Part shown: positions 1-6,339 of the stretch, piece by piece
How positions within the stretch are numbered: position 1 is the stretch's first letter
How the letters are laid out: every line of letters begins with the position of its first letter
Assembly: GCA_958430865.1 (NCBI GenBank)
Contig: CAUDNR010000005.1
Span: forward strand, 27,144 to 37,416
Direction of reading: 5' to 3'
From: Entrophospora sp. SA101
Taxonomy: Eukaryota > Glomeromycota > Glomeromycetes > Entrophosporales > Entrophosporaceae
Length of the DNA stretch: 10,273 nt
The notes under the pieces: generated by a model
The model's database searches: none
The model's input: the letters and a program-made list of their open reading frames with translations, nothing else
What the model was told of the DNA's origin: nothing
Translations under genes and position numbers: made by a program

Positions 1-2
1 AA

Positions 3-77
3 CCTTGCTTACAAAAAGGAATTGAACTCAACAACAATCAATATTTTGAAAAGTCATTTTACCATGATAAAGTTTGA
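3..77 (+). pseudogene. C-terminal fragment of unidentified gene, copy A (cut by window edge)
   Basis: The frame starting at base 3 reads 24 codons (PCLQKGIELNNNQYF and onward, ending HDKV) and stops at TGA 75-77. The same peptide is encoded at 6098-6172, with a stop at the same place, so this is the conserved coding frame and not chance. The family is not recognised. The 5' part lies outside the window, so I cannot say whether the gene is intact. A MITE sits directly behind the stop codon. If the shared TGA is the true end, this is a gene's last exon. If not, both copies are decayed, because the same phase continues to look coding-like beyond the MITE. Confidence 0.45.
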
Positions 78-85
78 GTTTCAAT
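78..85. repeat. Left 8-bp target site duplication of the MITE
   Basis: GTTTCAAT immediately precedes the left inverted terminus and recurs exactly at 227-234. An 8-bp duplication is the hallmark of hAT-superfamily insertion. Confidence 0.85.
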
Positions 86-226
86 TAGTGTTGGTTTCCA
101 AAACTAGAGAGTTTCGCAACCGTGCGAAAGTCAAAAGATTCGCCATAAGTTTTGATTTTTGACTATTGACTTTTAATTTTAGTTTTGACTTTCGTCTCTT
201 CAAAATAATTTTGGCGACCAACACTA
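86..226. mobile_element. 141-bp hAT-type MITE
   Basis: The element begins TAGTGTTGGT and ends ACCAACACTA, a perfect 10-bp terminal inverted repeat. It extends to 18 bp with two mismatches (TTTCCAAAA versus TCGCCAAAA inwards). A second, subterminal inverted pair, CGAAAGTCAAAA at 125-136 and its complement at 183-194, is perfect over 12 bp, so the element can fold back. It has no coding capacity and is therefore non-autonomous. Identical 8-bp duplications flank it, and the related sequence at 6096-6200 has the same target once and no insert. That is strong evidence for transposition. The 8-bp duplication and the TAGTG start fit the hAT superfamily; the autonomous partner is not in the window. 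Confidence 0.85.
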
Positions 227-234
227 GTTTCAAT
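227..234. repeat. Right 8-bp target site duplication of the MITE
   Basis: GTTTCAAT directly follows the right terminus and matches 78-85 exactly. Confidence 0.85.
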
Positions 235-346
235 CTATCCAATTACAGAGTTATGTAACATCAGGATTTTAGATGCAATAAATGGTACGGTATTTAATTT
301 TTTTGACAAAAATGACGAATTTGATCAAAATACTACTACATCTTAG
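227..346 (+). pseudogene. Coding-like stretch continuing the window-start frame past the MITE
   Basis: The phase is the one 3-77 would have if the 149-bp insertion (MITE plus duplication) were absent. It reads 39 codons, including ITELCNIRILDAING and FFDKNDEFDQNTTTS, then TAG at 344-346. Acidic and polar residues alternate as in real coding sequence. After the stop the same phase still looks coding-like (QHTTSEESILHDK) but meets further stops around 388-400, 490 and 512. I read it as a decaying gene or as exon pieces whose introns I cannot define. The family is not recognised. A 67-aa ATG frame at 282-485 overlaps it in another phase and looks like a shadow. Confidence 0.3.
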
Positions 347-514
347 CAACATACTACTTCTGAAGAATCGATTTTACATGATAAATAACCTTACTCTTGA
401 AAGCTCTTTTATAACAGCAAAATCTTTATTGCAAAGACAAGGTGTATATATATATATAATTCATGTTTTAATAAATTATTTCTAATTGTATAATTATTCT
501 CCAAAAGCAATTGA

Positions 515-688
515 CTGTTCAAAACTCTTATCAAACTTTTGTCTCAAATACATATTCCCTTGGCTAGTTGTGATCAATTACATTACACATCTAATCAATC
601 AGTTAATACGCCTGCTTCAGCAAGTGTATCTGATTTACAAAAACGAAACGAAATACTTGGTCGATTTCTTTTCAGAAGTATACCATAA
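515..688 (+). pseudogene. 3' terminal coding remnant, first copy (ends RSIP-stop)
   Basis: An open frame follows the TGA at 512-514 and runs 57 codons to TAA 686-688. It reads LFKTLIKLLSQIHIP, then SNQSVNTPASASVSD, then LQKRNEILGRFLFRSIP. The Ser/Thr/Pro-rich then basic-hydrophobic composition is far more protein-like than the competing phase, which gives a Tyr/Ile/Leu-rich product. It is in the same phase as 227-346, so both may belong to one decayed gene reading toward the convergent minus-strand gene. There is no ATG at its start, so it is an exon or a remnant. Only 566-688 is included in the 404-bp duplication; the 51 bp upstream are unique to this copy. The family is not recognised. Confidence 0.35.
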
Positions 689-969
689 ATTTGCAATTTT
701 AAATTGTTTATTTTATTTTATCTAGTTTAATTTTATTATTTTACAAAAGAACGGCGGAAATGTAAAAAAAAAAATGACAAAATGAATAAATAATACAAGA
801 AAAAGATTTAAGTACATATTATAGAAATATTGTATAAATAGTATACGCTGATGTTATTTTGTATCTAAATAATAAGGCAGCCAAATGGCTTAATAATGTT
901 TTTTGCCCGATAAATCGGATCAATAAATGATTAATTAAAGTGATTATTATTATTCAAGATATTTGAGAG
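566..969. repeat. 404-bp direct repeat, first copy
   Basis: Every base matches 1049-1452 by eye, including an 11-A run, at a constant offset of 483 bp. It contains the 3' coding end of the plus-strand remnant (566-688), a shared intergenic segment, and the last 12 codons plus stop of the minus-strand Asn/Gln-rich gene (931-969). Flanks on both sides differ from those of copy two, so the boundaries are sharp. There are no terminal inverted repeats or TG...CA ends, so it is not an LTR pair. Confidence 0.95.
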
Positions 970-1048
970 TTCTTAATTTCAAAGAATTGTCAAATTGTGT
1001 AAATGTTTGGTATGTTTATCAATTTAAATTGGATAGACGAGATGATTC
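970..1048. other. 79-bp unique spacer between the direct repeats
   Basis: This segment is in neither repeat copy. It lies where a simple tandem duplication would have a direct junction, so it may be filler DNA from the duplication event or sequence moved from elsewhere. It has no recognisable gene; short open stretches cross it in two phases but neither continues convincingly into the repeat's coding phase. Confidence 0.6.
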
Positions 1049-1452
1049 AGTTGTGATCAATTACATTACACATCTAATCAATCAGTTAATACGCCTGCTT
1101 CAGCAAGTGTATCTGATTTACAAAAACGAAACGAAATACTTGGTCGATTTCTTTTCAGAAGTATACCATAAATTTGCAATTTTAAATTGTTTATTTTATT
1201 TTATCTAGTTTAATTTTATTATTTTACAAAAGAACGGCGGAAATGTAAAAAAAAAAATGACAAAATGAATAAATAATACAAGAAAAAGATTTAAGTACAT
1301 ATTATAGAAATATTGTATAAATAGTATACGCTGATGTTATTTTGTATCTAAATAATAAGGCAGCCAAATGGCTTAATAATGTTTTTTGCCCGATAAATCG
1401 GATCAATAAATGATTAATTAAAGTGATTATTATTATTCAAGATATTTGAGAG
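1049..1452. repeat. 404-bp direct repeat, second copy
   Basis: This is the identical partner of 566-969. Its right end enters the intact minus-strand gene (1414-1452 encode the protein's last residues). Its left part repeats the plus-strand terminal frame with TAA at 1169-1171, but here the upstream phase is closed by a TGA close to the repeat boundary. This copy of the plus-strand gene end is therefore headless, just as copy one carries a headless end of the minus-strand gene. Confidence 0.95.
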
Positions 1453-2271
1453 ATTTCTATTTATATTTTGAATTTTATTAAGATGTCCAGCCAAAACACT
1501 ATATTCATTCAAAATCTCTGAAAGGTTTTTATTGATGGCGTTTAAAATTAGAATCTTACGATCAATACTCTCACCTAGTACATTATTATTGTTGTTGTTG
1601 TTGTTATACGGAAATCTTGAACCAAATTGTGTTTGATCACTTGATTGAGGATTAATCAGTCCATTTCGATGGTGATTATAATAGCTTACTTGAGAATTCG
1701 AAGCCGTAAGTTCTCTTTGCTGTTGTGTAGTTTGAGAATGCGGCAGTGATGGCGGATATTGGATCTGCTGTTGTGGTGGTAGTAGTCCGATTGGATATAA
1801 ATCAAAAGTATTACTAATGTTGTTTTTGTCGTTGTCGTCGTTGTCATTGTCGTCGTTGTTGCTTGGAGTTATTTTCGAATTTGGAAAATGGGCAGCTTGA
1901 GAAGACGTGACAAAATTATCAACAATATTATTCATGTTATTCATATTACTCATGTTACTATTAATTGTATTAGCTTGATTATTTTGTTGAGGAGTAATGG
2001 GCTCATTCTGATGATGGCTTGGATGAGGATTTAGCGTAAAAAAAGGTTGAGGCTGTTGTGTTTCAACAAATAAATGTTGTCCGTGTAAAAATTGAGAATG
2101 TGAAAATTCAGGTTGAGGCGAAAGTAAAAATTGAGAACGAGTTAAAATTACAAAAGGATCATTATTAATATTATTTAAATCGGTAGTCGAAGCATTTCCG
2201 CCAGAAGTGTCAATATCAGACGTGTAAGTAGAACGGGTCGAAGCAAAAATATTATTTTTTTGATCATTCAT
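1414..2271 (-). CDS. Asn/Gln-rich protein with C-terminal amphipathic helical region (285 aa)
   Basis: I chose the ATG at 2271 because the in-frame upstream extension to 2310 would begin at TTG, not a normal eukaryotic start. The start gives MNDQKNNIFASTR and TAA at 1414-1416 ends it. Residues about 1-60 are Ser/Thr/Asn-rich. About 60-105 are Gln/His/Pro-rich, followed by Asn/Met repeats, an acidic Asp/Asn run near 140-150, a Pro/Gln segment near 165-190 and an eight-Asn run near 225. The last 50 residues are different: Leu and Ile recur every three to four positions from SIDRKILIL through NLSEILNEYSVL to NRNLSNIL, predicting one or two amphipathic helices. Low-complexity Q/N regions with a helical docking segment are common in transcription and chromatin subunits; that role is inference. 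A TATA-like box lies upstream, and 7485-7979 is a dead paralogue. Confidence 0.7.
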   Translation of the reverse strand: MNDQKNNIFASTRSTYTSDIDTSGGNASTTDLNNINNDPFVILTRSQFLLSPQPEFSHSQFLHGQHLFVETQQPQPFFTLNPHPSHHQNEPITPQQNNQANTINSNMSNMNNMNNIVDNFVTSSQAAHFPNSKITPSNNDDNDNDDNDKNNISNTFDLYPIGLLPPQQQIQYPPSLPHSQTTQQQRELTASNSQVSYYNHHRNGLINPQSSDQTQFGSRFPYNNNNNNNNVLGESIDRKILILNAINKNLSEILNEYSVLAGHLNKIQNINRNLSNILNNNNHFN

Positions 2272-2324
2272 TTTTTGATTAAAAAAAATTTTTTTTTTGA
2301 AAAAAAGCAAGAAAGAAGGATTGG

Positions 2325-2332
2325 TTTATATA
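2325..2332 (-). promoter_or_regulatory. TATA-like box for the Asn/Gln-rich gene
   Basis: The minus strand reads TATATAAA here, 53-60 bp upstream of the ATG at 2271. The interval is dominated by A and T homopolymers, which would make an AT-rich leader. In so AT-rich a genome TATA-like words are common, so position is the main support. Confidence 0.35.
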
Positions 2333-2785
2333 CGTTTCAGAAAATTGAAAAAATTTTTTTTTAACTTTTTAATAGATCGATTTGTAATTTGAATGAATGT
2401 TACTTACTGGACTGATTAGGAAATTAATTATTTGGTTCTTTTCATAATATGCATTTAAAATCATAATAATAAACATTCGAAAATTGCTAAAATAATATTT
2501 TTGGTAGGTTCTTAACTTGTATGAAATACGTAAATAATATTCATTATATTATCATACTTATTCAAGAAAATATAATTTTCCGTCATATATAAATTACTCG
2601 ATTTGACATTATTTTGTTTAAAAAATTCAATAATTTTTATATGGAATAATCGCATGATTTACTTACGTAATTTTATTTCCTATTATTATTATTGTCAACT
2701 TTAATTAGCGTTTATTGTATATTATGTAATTCTAAATTGGTAAAGAATTACATCTTTCGAAACTTTTTGTTTAGATGGATTTTAA
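2333..2785. other. Intergenic AT-rich region, no gene seen
   Basis: I find no convincing open frame, RNA gene or mobile-element end. The only small structure is an 8-bp inverted pair at 2726-2733 and 2744-2751 (GTAATTCT with its complement), which in this composition may be chance. Confidence 0.5.
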
Positions 2786-2956
2786 ATGGCTTTTTTAATC
2801 AGGTATTTTATCATCAAGGCCACCAGCATGATTATTTCCCTCTTATTATTATTTAATGTTACCCAAGGATCTTTAGATCTCCTCCACGAAAACCACATAT
2901 ATATGAAGGCTAGAAGGCTACTTTTTTGTAAGAGAAAGAAGTTAATTCAGATTTAA
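2786..2956 (+). CDS. Possible small secreted or membrane-anchored peptide (56 aa)
   Basis: ATG at 2786, directly after a stop, opens 56 codons to TAA 2954-2956. The N-terminus MAFLIRYFIIKATSM followed by IISLLLLFNVTQG looks like a signal peptide: one basic residue, then a hydrophobic core, then a small-residue cleavage region around TQG-S. The tail is short and basic, ending CKRKKLIQI. A GTAAGA inside the tail could be a splice donor, in which case this would be only a first exon. The function is unknown. It is shorter than most automatic length cut-offs. Chance is a real alternative, because hydrophobic frames arise easily in AT-rich DNA. Confidence 0.25.
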   Translation: MAFLIRYFIIKATSMIISLLLLFNVTQGSLDLLHENHIYMKARRLLFCKRKKLIQI

Positions 2957-3037
2957 TGGAGGATGTTCTAAAATATGTAATATTTTCTGGGGCATCAGAA
3001 TTTGTTCTTCTAACGCGGTTGGTATCTAAAAATTGTT

Positions 3038-3529
3038 TTATTTTACCTGGTAGTGTCTGCTATAATTTAATTTTGTCAAATAAAATTTTTTCCAAACTTG
3101 GTATATCTTGTTTAAACCAACATCCGTCAAGAAATCTACATATTTCCAATTCCAATTGTTTTCATTTGCTATATCTTTATTATAAATATCGGCTTCCTGG
3201 CAAAATTGCTTAAATAATTTATACCAAGTTTGTGTTAAAAGTTCTGTATTTGCTGCCTTTGAGTATAAAATTACATCATACAATTTTTGATCTGTGGGAA
3301 TATAAATAAACCTTCTCAGTACTAATTTTACCTGTTTCAAGAGAATTTGTATTATTAAATGAATTAACAGAAATCGTTCCATGTCTTTACCGTCAGAAAT
3401 TGATTCAACAGTTAACAAATCTATATTAAAAATGGTAATAATATTAGTAAAAAGGAAGTTTTTAGTATTATTGTTTATTTGTAAATTTGTTTGAGGACGA
3501 AGCAGGTAAAACGTGTAAAAACATTTCAT
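3038..3529 (-). CDS. Hypothetical protein, 163-aa open frame
   Basis: ATG at 3529 (MKCFYTFYLLRPQ) runs uninterrupted to TAA at 3038. A run of 163 codons is long for this composition, and the residues look protein-like: a helical LIHLIIQILLKQVKLVLRR segment around 58-76, then KAANTELLTQTWYKLFKQF, then a Trp/Asn-rich stretch (NNWNWKYVDF). I do not recognise a family. The last codons are CAG GTA AAA TAA, a donor-like context. The same phase beyond two stops reads IPTALEEQILMPQKIL and HILEHPPLNLN, ending at about 2950, so the gene may continue after an intron or an inactivating change. A plus-strand frame at 2956-3213 is its shadow. Confidence 0.45.
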   Translation of the reverse strand: MKCFYTFYLLRPQTNLQINNNTKNFLFTNIITIFNIDLLTVESISDGKDMERFLLIHLIIQILLKQVKLVLRRFIYIPTDQKLYDVILYSKAANTELLTQTWYKLFKQFCQEADIYNKDIANENNWNWKYVDFLTDVGLNKIYQVWKKFYLTKLNYSRHYQVK

Positions 3530-3714
3530 TGAAAATCACGGAAATTACTAATATCACATGATTGTACTTTCACGCTTTAGATGCAAAATTCACACCTATT
3601 ATTAAAAAATACAAATAAAAAATTCCCTCGATCGAAAGTTAGCAATAATTAATAAATAAAATATTATGTGAACTATTAACTTATTTTCATTAATATTAAC
3701 AATTAGTATTGTTA

Positions 3715-3804
3715 TCAGTTACGTTTAAATGGTTGATTAATAAATAGCTTTTCTTCCTCATGATCCACAATAAGATTTTCCGCAATCTCAATATGTACAG
3801 TATA
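3715..3804 (-). other. Short coding-like exon remnant
   Basis: The minus strand is open for 29 codons to TGA 3715-3717, with TAA following in frame. It reads HIEIAENLIVDHEEE and then KLFINQPFKRN. The acidic helix-like start and the double stop look like a protein C-terminus. There is no ATG and no good acceptor close by, so it is either a terminal exon of a lost gene or chance. The family is not recognised. Confidence 0.2.
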
Positions 3805-4556
3805 TTATAACTGTGTGTGAACTCTATAATCAATGTTTTCATTGTTGCTTTAAAAAAATTGACCATTTTTTATTAATTATTTATGTTTATTGTTTATTGC
3901 TTCTGTTTATTATTTATTTACATATGAGTTTTCATTGATATTTTTTTATGTAAACGGGGGGTTGAATAAATTACAAAGAGAATTTGTTTATTTGTTTATT
4001 ATTTAATTTATCTGTTCGAATTTATTTTGCCACATCCAAAGAAGTAAAAAAGAAGGAAATAATTTATTCTTGTCACATGCATGTTCATAAGCATTAAGTA
4101 ATCATGATATATTCTCATTTAGAACGCTAATGTTTTTTATTCTTTTATTAATTAATTTTAATTGGTGGTCCGATCGTAAATGAAAAGAAAAAAATCTTTT
4201 TATATAAAATTTTTAGTTAAATATCCACGAATAGGTTTATATTAAAAAAAATAACAATTATGTTAAAAAATAACTTTGTCTATTTTGTAGTTCATATGTT
4301 CATATTAAAATAAACAATTACGTATTATGTGAATGAAATCGGAAAATATTTTCTATAATAAAAATCTATTATAAACAATTTACGTTACACGATTTTATTA
4401 AAAAGTTATTATTATAACGGATAATAAAGTTTTTAAAGTACTTACTTCATTACTGTTAATGTTAATATAAAAGACATATTTAAAGCTTCAACTCTCATGG
4501 TATATAAACCTGAACTAACTTAACTGCTTAAAATTTTGGAATAAGTGCAAAAAATC

Positions 4557-4574
4557 ATATATATATATATATAA
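4557..4574. repeat. (AT)n microsatellite
   Basis: An alternating AT run just ahead of the TAA array. Similar short AT runs occur at about 443-460 and 5024-5039. Confidence 0.9.
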
Positions 4575-4608
4575 ATAGTAATTCTCTATAATAACAGATC
4601 TGTCTTTC

Positions 4609-4610
<2 letters not shown>

Positions 4611-4659
<49 letters not shown>
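4611..4659. repeat. (TAA)n microsatellite, about 16 units
   Basis: An uninterrupted TAA trinucleotide array of 49 bp inside non-coding DNA. Its purity suggests recent expansion and likely length polymorphism. Confidence 0.95.
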
Positions 4660-4660
<1 letters not shown>

Positions 4661-5288
4661 GGTCTTGAACTATAACAGAATAAGGATTTAAGCTCAATCT
4701 ACATGTCCTATATTAATATATAAATCATTACTGTCTATAATAGACATCTTTTCGTAAACCATATAGAGAATGAACTGTATAATATTAATATTTAAACGTT
4801 ATACTACTATATAACAACGAAATACATACGCTTGACTTGGTTGTAATTCTATTAAAAAAAATAAGTAATTATGAATATTTAATCATAATATTAATAAAAA
4901 CACATGTCATTTGTGTTTTCTACTCACTCATTCGCAGGAATTATTGTTTTTTAAAAGTGTTTTCTCAGTAACCTACATAATAAATGTTGGTTTTTTTGTT
5001 ACTCAAATGAAGAGAAACCTTGAAATATATATATATATAAATCTTATTTGTAAGTTTTTTATTTTATTAACCCTCAAAGTGAAATAAAACGTGATATTAC
5101 TTTCCATTAATCTTTTTATAGACAGATTAGCGACACACGTTTGAAAAACGATCTATTGCAAAAACTATCACTTAGAAAAATGACGCAGATTTCCCATTAA
5201 CATTGTCGCATTTATATAAAAATTAATTATTTTTTTTATACTAATAATCGAATTACACACTTTCGTTCTTCTTCAATGGGTCGTTTAA

Positions 5289-5468
5289 CAATTTCAAATA
5301 GAATTAGATGTTGAACGAATAAGCAAACATTTTAATCAAATGACCAATATCCCAAATACTCCAACTTTATCCACAGAGAAAGCATCAGTAGTAATCAATT
5401 TGTCATATGTTAATAAAAATTATACCTACTCGCATAGCCGTTATAAAGTTGTAACCATTTCCCCTTAA
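5289..5468 (+). other. Exon-like open frame, plus strand (59 codons)
   Basis: Between TAA 5286-5288 and TAA 5466-5468 the plus strand is open. It reads QFQIELDVERISKHF, then NQMTNIPNTPTLSTEKAS and VVINLSYVNKNYTYSHSRY. The first half has a good amphipathic pattern and mixed residue use, so it looks like real coding. There is no ATG until 5340 and no promoter, so it would be an exon or remnant. The last 66 bp overlap the minus-strand frame at 5403-5669; only one of the two can be the coding strand there. The family is not recognised. Confidence 0.25.
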
Positions 5469-5669
5469 TACCAAACCAAAAATCGTTGAACAAGATCCAT
5501 TATCAGCTGGGTAATTAAAGCCACTTTCGAGTTGACGTAAAGAATACTTGATTTGCAATCGTTCCCCAATTCCTACAATTGCCAAAAACGCAACTTGCAG
5601 AGCATTCCTTGCCTTCTCAATGTAGTAAGTTAATTTAGGTCCTGCATATTTACATTCCATTACTATAAC
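5403..5669 (-). pseudogene. Exon or gene fragment with a VIVMECK strand (possible PD-(D/E)XK nuclease-like piece)
   Basis: From the ATG at 5660, 85 codons read MECKYAGPKLTYYIEK, ARNALQVAFLAIVGIGERLQ, then SLRQLESGFNYPADNGS, ending with TGA at 5403. The ATG falls inside a hydrophobic strand that begins three codons earlier (VIVMECK). That codon run directly follows an AG after a pyrimidine-containing stretch, so an exon starting at 5669 is plausible. A buried strand followed by E-x-K is the signature second half of PD-(D/E)XK nuclease folds, a fold reported in the nuclease domains of Crinkler-type proteins. No upstream Asp motif is visible and the length is far below a full domain. A shifted phase beyond the stop still looks coding-like (DKLITTDAFSVDKVGVF), suggesting a frameshift or intron. 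The identity is tentative. Confidence 0.35.
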
Positions 5670-5731
5670 CTAACTTTGAATAGAAATAATATGTATAACC
5701 GGTAACGTAGCCTCTTTTTGTTTAAAATTGA

Positions 5732-5884
5732 ATTTTATGTTTCATCAACAATTTAAAATTTTGTGTTTATTATTATATAAGAGACATCTCAAATATACAA
5801 CCCGTTGGGTCAGACTGCAGTCGTCACCAGATTGTATGTATGTGTGTGAAGGGAGAAGAAAAATTTAACAGTAAATCTATTTAA
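5732..5884 (+). pseudogene. Exon-like open frame upstream of repeat copy B
   Basis: The plus strand is open for 50 codons, including YYYIRDISNIQPVGSDCSRH. Just after HQI a GTATGT donor-like sequence starts at 5834, and a CACAG acceptor-like site ends at 5902, giving a 69-nt intron-like interval of normal fungal size. The reading beyond it is open in one phase to about 5997, where GTAAAT is another possible donor. The phases do not join cleanly to the exon at 6051, so I take this as part of a decayed multi-exon gene. The family is not recognised. Confidence 0.2.
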
Positions 5885-6050
5885 TAATTTATGTAATCAC
5901 AGGGTTTAACCCATATTATATTTTATCTTCCAAAGTAATAGCTCACTTTCATTCTGCCTTCTTTTTCTATTGTTTATCCTTCTTGGTGAATTCAAATGTA
6001 AATTTCTCTTTCTTGAATAATTTTCAATAGTTATTGACTCTACTTTGCAG

Positions 6051-6172
6051 GTTTATATTTGGAAGAAATTTGCGACCAAACTCCTTGCATAGTAAAACCT
6101 TGTTTACAAAAATGACTTGAACTCAACAACAATCAATATTTTGAAAAATCTTTTTGGTGTGATAAAGTTTGA
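6051..6172 (+). pseudogene. Terminal exon remnant, copy B of the window-start gene fragment
   Basis: An acceptor-like TACTTTGCAG ends at 6050 and the frame then reads LYLEEICDQTPCIVKPCLQK, a TGA at 6113-6115, then LELNNNQYFEKSFWCDKV and TGA 6170-6172. Copy A at 3-77 has Gly where this copy has the first TGA, so that stop is an inactivating change here. The final TGA is shared. This copy supplies the upstream residues that copy A loses at the window edge. The family is not recognised. Bases 5998-6050 could be a 53-nt intron (GTAAAT...GCAG). Confidence 0.4.
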
Positions 6173-6200
6173 GTTTTAATCTATGCAATTACAGAGTTAT
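6096..6200 (+). repeat. Dispersed repeat copy B with empty MITE target
   Basis: This aligns with copy A (1-254) once the MITE is removed. The target occurs once, at 6173-6180, as GTTTTAAT, one transition from the duplicated GTTTCAAT. It is a natural pre-insertion comparison for the MITE at 86-226. Confidence 0.8.
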
Positions 6201-6339
6201 TTTAAAAAAGGTAGGACATCTCTTCTTTCGAAGATCATGCATGCCCTATTAAAAAAAAAATAACATGCAGAAAGAGCAAAACATACAGAATTAAAAACAG
6301 TAAAACATGCATATAAAATGCACAGACGGAACCGGTATT

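Larger units (their letters stand above)
1..254 (+). repeat. Dispersed repeat copy A (partner at 6096-6200)
   Basis: With the MITE and one target duplication removed, about 105 bp align without gaps to 6096-6200, at roughly 85 percent identity by eye. Shared blocks include GAACTCAACAACAATCAATA and AATTACAGAGTTAT. Copy A runs off the window start, so its true length is unknown. In both copies the shared part covers the end of one coding frame plus about 28 bp beyond its stop. Confidence 0.8.
3530..5288. other. Long AT-rich stretch without a clear gene
   Basis: I see no extended coding frame or RNA gene in these 1.76 kb. It holds microsatellites (listed separately) and one short minus-strand coding-like piece at 3715-3804. 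A sequence at about 4164-4175 on the plus strand (GGTGGTCCGATC) resembles some Tc1/mariner termini but has no partner nearby. Most of the rest is A/T homopolymer-rich spacer. Confidence 0.55.

Noticed and set aside
282..485. 67-aa ATG frame
   Set aside because: Its composition is that of random AT-rich DNA (Leu/Ile/Asn/Tyr), it runs through an AT microsatellite, and the acidic-polar phase over the same bases looks more like coding.
486..725. 79-aa frame (and its repeat at 963-1208) rich in Tyr, Leu and Ile
   Set aside because: Both begin at TTG rather than ATG. The competing phase in the same DNA gives a more protein-like product ending RSIP-stop. The frame is duplicated only because the DNA is duplicated.
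875..920. Small hairpins in the repeat (AGCC...GGCT and CCGAT...ATCGG)
   Set aside because: Stems of four and five base pairs are too short to support a functional RNA structure or terminator in a eukaryotic setting.
566..1452. The 404-bp repeats as a pair of LTRs
   Set aside because: There are no TG...CA ends, no primer-binding site or polypurine tract, only 79 bp between them, and the repeats contain gene ends.
2956..3213. 85-aa plus-strand frame
   Set aside because: It overlaps the longer minus-strand 163-aa frame and looks like its shadow.
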